A DNA stretch of 11,620 bases from positions 1 to 11,620 of the forward strand of contig DOUV01000580.1 of the NCBI GenBank assembly GCA_003520455.1, in the 5' to 3' direction. How positions within the stretch are numbered: position 1 is the first letter of the stretch; every line of letters starts with the position of its first letter. A program made the position numbers and the translations under genes. The notes under the pieces were generated by a model. The model did no database searches. It worked only from the letters and a program-made list of their open reading frames with translations, and was not told where the DNA came from. This document shows, piece after piece, positions 8,156-11,620 of the stretch. The DNA is from Chloroflexota bacterium (GTDB lineage: Bacteria > Chloroflexota > Anaerolineae > Ardenticatenales > Ardenticatenaceae).

Positions 8156-11047
8156 TTAGCGAGGCGCATCCTTTTTGAGAAGGGGGAGAAACAGCTCAAA
8201 TCCGCCACCGCGAACGGTGATGATTTCCATCCGCTTCCCCGCTGTGTTCATATGATGCAGCAGCAAGACCCTGGCCGGGCGGTCGTGGGTGAACGTGCTG
8301 GCGAGCGCGGCCCGATTGACGTTGACCTGCACCGGCGCGCCGTCCATGTGCACCGGCAGGCCCGAGAGGCCGGTGGCCGCGGTGTCGATAAGAGGGTTGG
8401 CTGCGTCAAAGGTTGCCGTGGGGCTCTGATCGACGAGGCCACTGGCACCGAAGGAGGCCACTGTGTAGTCGAAGGTGGCCTCTCCCCTCTTCAGCCCGAG
8501 CGACTCGGCCGAGACCGGCAAGACCGCGACGCTGTTGTTGAAGGGCGCCGTATCGAGCACGTTGGCTGGCACAATGTTCAGGAACGAATCGACCACCGCC
8601 TGGCCAGTTGACAGGTTGAACAGAACCGTCACGAAGGTATCGGTGGCGTTGCGGGTGCCACTCTGCGCGGCCGCGCCACGGTTCCAGTTGAACAGAACGT
8701 AGTCGTCGGTGCCATCGCGGTTGGTGTCGATATGGATGTCGAACTCGGCCAGGTATGGTTGTGGGGTCGTCCACTGCCCGGCCGTTGCGATGCCAAAGTA
8801 GACCGTAGTCTCTGTGAAGAAGCCGGTCGTCGCGATGTCGCTGGCGGCGCCAACCGCTAACAGATCGGCGTTCGCCATGAGCGGGTCGCTCAGGTGAAGG
8901 TCCGGGCTCTCGGCACCGAGTTGGAAGGCGGTCACGAGCGGCAGGGGGTGGGCCGAGGTCCCGGTGATCGGGATCGTCACGGTCGCTGCGCTGGATCCGC
9001 CGGGGAGTGCGGCGACCTCCGTCGTCTCGGCGTGCATCTCGGCGGCGGCGTAGACGGTGGCGTAATACGGCAGGTGGATCGGCTGGCTCTCACCGTCGAA
9101 ATGGATCTGGCCGCTGACCTCGTAGAGGCTGTGCCGTGCCTGGCCGAACTGGGTTGCCGGGGTCGTCGGGTCAGAGGTCATGTCGAACCGGCCTGGATCA
9201 GCCGTGAAGCGGAAAGGAATCGTGACCGAGCCATACGCCGGCACCGTGACGGCATGGAGCAGCGGCAGCAGTGCCACCCCAGTCTCGGTGACAGTCTCGC
9301 TGACGCTGATCGTGTAGCGTACCGGTGTCGAACCGTGGTTGGTCAGGCGAACCGACTGGGTCTCGGTGTAGCCGCTTGCGAGGGTGAGGGCGCCGAAGGA
9401 GAGGGCGACAGCCCCGGCCACACGCTCGGCCGCCGCGGTAACCTGGGTGTGGCCCGCGATGTCCACCCGCACGCGCCCCGCGCCCGTGCGCGACTCCGGC
9501 TCGGGATTGCCGCGTGGGTCGTGCGTCTCTCTCGCCGTGTTCATCAAGTTGGCCTTGATCTCTTCAACCGTGAAAGCCGGGTGGACCTGTTTCATGAGCG
9601 CCGCCGCTCCGGCGATGTGCGGAGTCGCCATTGAGGTGCCGTTGAGGGCAAGCCCCTTGTTCCCAGTTCCAATCGCCGCCGAATAGATCGAGACGCCCGG
9701 GGCGGCAATCTCGGGCTTGAGGCGGCTATCGGGTGAGCCTGGACCGCGTGCGCTGAAATCGGCGATCTGGTCGATCGCCTGGGTCTTCATCGTCCCGGAT
9801 GCGAGCCCACTCTCGATCGAGGCGGCCACGGCGAGGGCGCGGTCGGCGCTGGCGGGATCGCCGCTGACGTAGAAGGTGTTGCCCGCGTTGCCGGCCGCCA
9901 CTGCTATGAAGGTGCCGAGTTGAGCGAGCAGGTTGGTCATCGCGAGTTCAGTGGGGGAGCCACAGGAGAAGTCACAGCCCAAGGAGAGGTTGAGCACGTC
10001 GAGGTGGTCGCTGAAATCTCCGTCGCCGTTGGGGTCGGCGGCCCATTCGTAGGCCGCCCCCAGGAGGTCGGTGCTGCCTCGGCACCCAAAGATCTTGAGA
10101 GCATACAGGTCAGCCTTGGGAGCGACACCGGGGGCAACGGCAAACTGGGTCAGGTCGATTCCGCTGTCGTACGTGCTGGTGTATGTTGTGCCGTTACTGA
10201 GGATCCCAATGCCGGCCGCCGTGCCGGCCACGTGAGTGCCGTGACCGTAGCAGTCCAGGGGATCGGGGTCGGGGGCTGGTGTGCTGAGGACCGGATCAGT
10301 TGAGCCGGCATCATAGTCATCGCCGACGAAGTCGTATCCCCCGACGATCTTGGCGGTGGGGAAGCTCCCTGGCTCGATGATGTCGGGGTCGTCGGCAGTG
10401 TAGTCGCCGGCGACGCCCGAGCCGCCGAAATCGGCGTGGGTATAGTCGATGCCCGTGTCGATGATACCGATGCTGATACCCTCGCCGGCCGCGCCGAGAT
10501 CGGCAGGGTCCCACACCACCGGCGCTCCGATGAGTGGCACGCTGGTTGCGTTCTCGACGCCATACCGGCCGACGAGATCGACCCGCGACACGCTGGGGAG
10601 CGCCGCGATGGCGGCGAGCTTACCCGCCGGGATGCGGACCTGAATCGCATTGGCCAGACGCTGGTAGCTGTACACCGTTCTGGCGCCCAAAGCGGTCAAC
10701 CTGGGCGCGAGAGTGGTCTGCTGGGCTCGGATCTGGCTGAGGCGACCGGCGACGGATTGGGCCGCCGCGGGCCTGGCGCTCAGCGCGGCCTCGACCGCGG
10801 GGCTGCCTGCGAGAACGATGTAGGCTGACACAATGCGGTTGGGGTCTTCGTTGCGCGGGGCAGCCGGAAGGTCCTCGGCCGACGGCTCGATGGCCTGGCG
10901 GTGGAGTGTCGCCGTACGAATCGCCTGGCGCAGGTCGACCCTGCGGGGATCAGTTCGGTCGGGGCCTTGCGCCAGGGCAACTGGAGCGACGGCGAGTAGC
11001 AGGCTGAGGATGAGCAATGTCGCCAGGCGCCAGCGCGATTGTTGCAT
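8156..11047 (-). CDS. Secreted subtilisin-like serine peptidase (S8), Vpr/lactocepin-like
   Basis: A 963-residue exported protease. The signal peptide (1-26, cleavage ALA-Q) is followed by an I9-type propeptide (about 72-160). The catalytic triad is D197 in IIDTGIDYTH, H269 in HGTHVAG and S472 in NGTSMATPHIAG; oxyanion N387 sits in VAAGNAGN. An acidic loop DPNGDGDFSDHLDV (338-351) is typical of Vpr-like members and probably binds calcium. Cys266, 322, 358 and 362 may form disulfides. No PA domain is visible between His and Ser. After the catalytic domain (ends about 530) come beta-rich, Fn3-like segments (about 550-690) and a C-terminal region with a second Ca-loop-like DTNRDGTDD (774-782). 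The protein ends GGGFELFLPLLKKDAPR, a hydrophobic-basic tail I suspect is a retention or sorting signal. ATG 11047 has AAGGAG (11053-11058) 5 bases upstream; a GTG at 11083 would bury the signal peptide behind 12 polar residues. It likely degrades extracellular protein. Confidence 0.93.
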   Translation of the reverse strand: MQQSRWRLATLLILSLLLAVAPVALAQGPDRTDPRRVDLRQAIRTATLHRQAIEPSAEDLPAAPRNEDPNRIVSAYIVLAGSPAVEAALSARPAAAQSVAGRLSQIRAQQTTLAPRLTALGARTVYSYQRLANAIQVRIPAGKLAAIAALPSVSRVDLVGRYGVENATSVPLIGAPVVWDPADLGAAGEGISIGIIDTGIDYTHADFGGSGVAGDYTADDPDIIEPGSFPTAKIVGGYDFVGDDYDAGSTDPVLSTPAPDPDPLDCYGHGTHVAGTAAGIGILSNGTTYTSTYDSGIDLTQFAVAPGVAPKADLYALKIFGCRGSTDLLGAAYEWAADPNGDGDFSDHLDVLNLSLGCDFSCGSPTELAMTNLLAQLGTFIAVAAGNAGNTFYVSGDPASADRALAVAASIESGLASGTMKTQAIDQIADFSARGPGSPDSRLKPEIAAPGVSIYSAAIGTGNKGLALNGTSMATPHIAGAAALMKQVHPAFTVEEIKANLMNTARETHDPRGNPEPESRTGAGRVRVDIAGHTQVTAAAERVAGAVALSFGALTLASGYTETQSVRLTNHGSTPVRYTISVSETVTETGVALLPLLHAVTVPAYGSVTIPFRFTADPGRFDMTSDPTTPATQFGQARHSLYEVSGQIHFDGESQPIHLPYYATVYAAAEMHAETTEVAALPGGSSAATVTIPITGTSAHPLPLVTAFQLGAESPDLHLSDPLMANADLLAVGAASDIATTGFFTETTVYFGIATAGQWTTPQPYLAEFDIHIDTNRDGTDDYVLFNWNRGAAAQSGTRNATDTFVTVLFNLSTGQAVVDSFLNIVPANVLDTAPFNNSVAVLPVSAESLGLKRGEATFDYTVASFGASGLVDQSPTATFDAANPLIDTAATGLSGLPVHMDGAPVQVNVNRAALASTFTHDRPARVLLLHHMNTAGKRMEIITVRGGGFELFLPLLKKDAPR

Positions 11048-11061
11048 GGGGTCTCCTTCGT

Positions 11062-11092
11062 CTTGATGTGAGGGGCGTACCACACGATCAAG
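11062..11092 (-). promoter_or_regulatory. Leader hairpin just upstream of the peptidase ribosome site
   Basis: Given on the plus strand, CTTGATGTG (11062-11070) pairs with CAC (11083-11085) and ATCAAG (11087-11092) with one bulged G: 9 pairs around a 12-base loop. In the minus-strand mRNA it ends 3 bases before AAGGAG, so it could affect ribosome access to the peptidase start. Confidence 0.4.
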
Positions 11093-11320
11093 GGTGCAGT
11101 GTGCCGGGCAGGTTGGTTGAATTCAATTTCGTTCTCGCGTAGACCCGAGAAGTGACGTGGCTGTTTCCTGAATGATGCTCGATCCGGTCTCCTGTTTGGA
11201 CACCCCCGCCAGTGGAGGCGCCAGGCGACCTGTGAACCTGGAAGATGACGTCTGGGGAGTGAGTGCGAAGAGTGCGTTGACGTGAACAGTGCTAAGGGAA
11301 TTCAACGACCGCAGCCGCTC

Positions 11321-11347
11321 ACCGCCGACCGTGGTTCCAGCGGCGAT
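11321..11347 (-). promoter_or_regulatory. Hairpin near the 5' end of the peptidase leader
   Basis: In the minus-strand RNA, AUCGCCG (11347-11341) pairs with CGGCGGU (11327-11321), including one G-U pair, around a 13-base loop. It starts about 14 bases from the predicted transcription start. Confidence 0.35.
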
Positions 11348-11367
11348 CGCGTTTTGGATGCAGCGCG

Positions 11368-11395
11368 ATTATATCGTTCGGCCTCTGAGTGTCAA
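11368..11395 (-). promoter_or_regulatory. Perfect-consensus sigma70 promoter, minus strand
   Basis: On the minus strand TTGACA (plus coordinates 11390-11395) and TATAAT (11368-11373) are separated by 16 bases; both hexamers are perfect. The predicted start near 11361 is about 314 bases upstream of the peptidase start codon, with no convincing gene between. It therefore implies a long leader or a separate small RNA. Confidence 0.7.
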
Positions 11396-11470
11396 ACGCC
11401 CAGTCCATCGGAGCCAGATGGAACCTTTCGCCTTGAGGGAACGTTGTTGATTCTGAGAGGGCATGTGCCG

Positions 11471-11620
11471 ATGAAAAAACGCCCGAACCGGATCGTCCCA
11501 CTTGTTGCCGTGATGGCGGTTTGCGTTGCTTGTCAGGCCGCGCCCACCGCTCCCGCGCTTTCGCCGGCGGTGCCGACGACTACGCCTGCCGTGGCGCCGA
11601 CGTCGCTGCCAACCCAGACG
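11471..11620 (+). CDS. Lipoprotein, N-terminal part only (runs off the window)
   Basis: Fifty codons are visible and the frame is open to the right edge. The N-terminus is a lipoprotein signal: MKKRPNR, a hydrophobic core (8-20) and VCVAC-Q, with Cys21 the likely lipidated residue. The -3 position is Cys rather than the usual Leu, a mild oddity. A proline/threonine/alanine-rich linker (SPAVPTTTPAVAPTSLPT) follows, the same style as the lipoprotein at 6740. The functional domain lies outside the window, so a role cannot be given. ATG 11471 is supported by GAGAGGG (11455-11461) 9 bases upstream. An ATG at 11463 closes after three codons. Confidence 0.8.
   Translation, partial: MKKRPNRIVPLVAVMAVCVACQAAPTAPALSPAVPTTTPAVAPTSLPTQT

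Larger units (their letters stand above)
11048..11470. other. Divergent intergenic region: peptidase leader and lipoprotein upstream region
   Basis: About 420 bases with no convincing gene; small minus-strand frames (11123-11305, 11319-11501) lack ribosome sites or motifs. It contains the consensus minus-strand promoter (11368-11395). The predicted ~310-base peptidase leader holds hairpins at 11321-11347 and 11062-11092. A TTGAATTCAA palindrome lies at 11117-11126, with its GAATTCAA part repeated at 11298-11305. I see no recognisable riboswitch. No clear plus-strand promoter for the right-hand lipoprotein was found. Confidence 0.45.

Noticed and set aside
8894..9634. 246-codon plus-strand frame opposite the peptidase
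   Set aside because: The overlapping minus strand encodes a complete S8 peptidase with triad; the plus frame is a composition-driven shadow.
11117..11126. TTGAATTCAA palindrome as an operator
   Set aside because: Short and AT-rich palindromes of this size occur by chance; the partial second copy at 11298 is not a full palindrome.
11261..11295. GAGTGCG repeats and an AGTGCTAA segment resembling half of a CIRCE heat-shock operator
   Set aside because: The partner arm TTAGCACT with 9-base spacing is missing; the repeats are direct, not inverted.

Overview
The window looks like a chromosome segment of a GC-rich bacterium, most likely a member of the Chloroflexota (Thermomicrobia/Sphaerobacter-like lineages are plausible). 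This is inferred from the protein types: the C-terminal tail of a Chloroflexota-style family-39 glycosyltransferase-like membrane protein, a four-S1-domain ribosomal protein S1, a ClpC without the Firmicutes ctsR/mcsA/mcsB genes beside it, proline/threonine-rich lipoproteins with a LGCPQPG-type repeat, and a large exported subtilase ending in a short FLPLL-K/R tail. No phage, IS, CRISPR array or defence system is visible. The genes look like ordinary housekeeping plus cell-envelope functions.

Layout, left to right: the 3' end of a membrane-glycosyltransferase-like gene (2-238); a roughly 450-bp stretch with no convincing gene; ridA (687-1109); a strong sigma70-type promoter, then an rpsA-like S1 gene (1232-2401); a 215-bp intergenic region with a 10-bp inverted repeat, then clpC (2617-5184); a roughly 380-bp non-coding gap; a promoter and tRNA-Ser(UGA) (5566-5650) with a possible terminator; a promoter and 5' hairpin followed by the overlapping pair yggT-yggU (5934-6508), closed by a textbook intrinsic terminator (6511-6540); a lipoprotein with three copies of an ~80-residue two-cysteine repeat (6740-7831); a structured convergent intergenic region; a secreted S8 peptidase on the minus strand (8156-11047); and a ~420-bp divergent region. 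That last region holds a perfect-consensus minus-strand promoter and leads, on the plus strand, into a second lipoprotein (11471-) cut by the window end.

Functionally the left half handles translation and protein quality control: S1 for mRNA binding, ClpC for unfolding proteins into ClpP, RidA for removing reactive enamine/imine metabolites, and a serine tRNA. The right half is directed to the cell surface: YggT membrane protein, two lipoproteins and a secreted protease. The observations most worth a second look are the triple LGCPxPG repeat lipoprotein, the FLPLLKK tail of the protease, the unusually strong promoter placed ~310 nt upstream of the protease with a structured leader, the clpC-upstream inverted repeat, and the hairpin at the predicted 5' end of the yggT-yggU mRNA.
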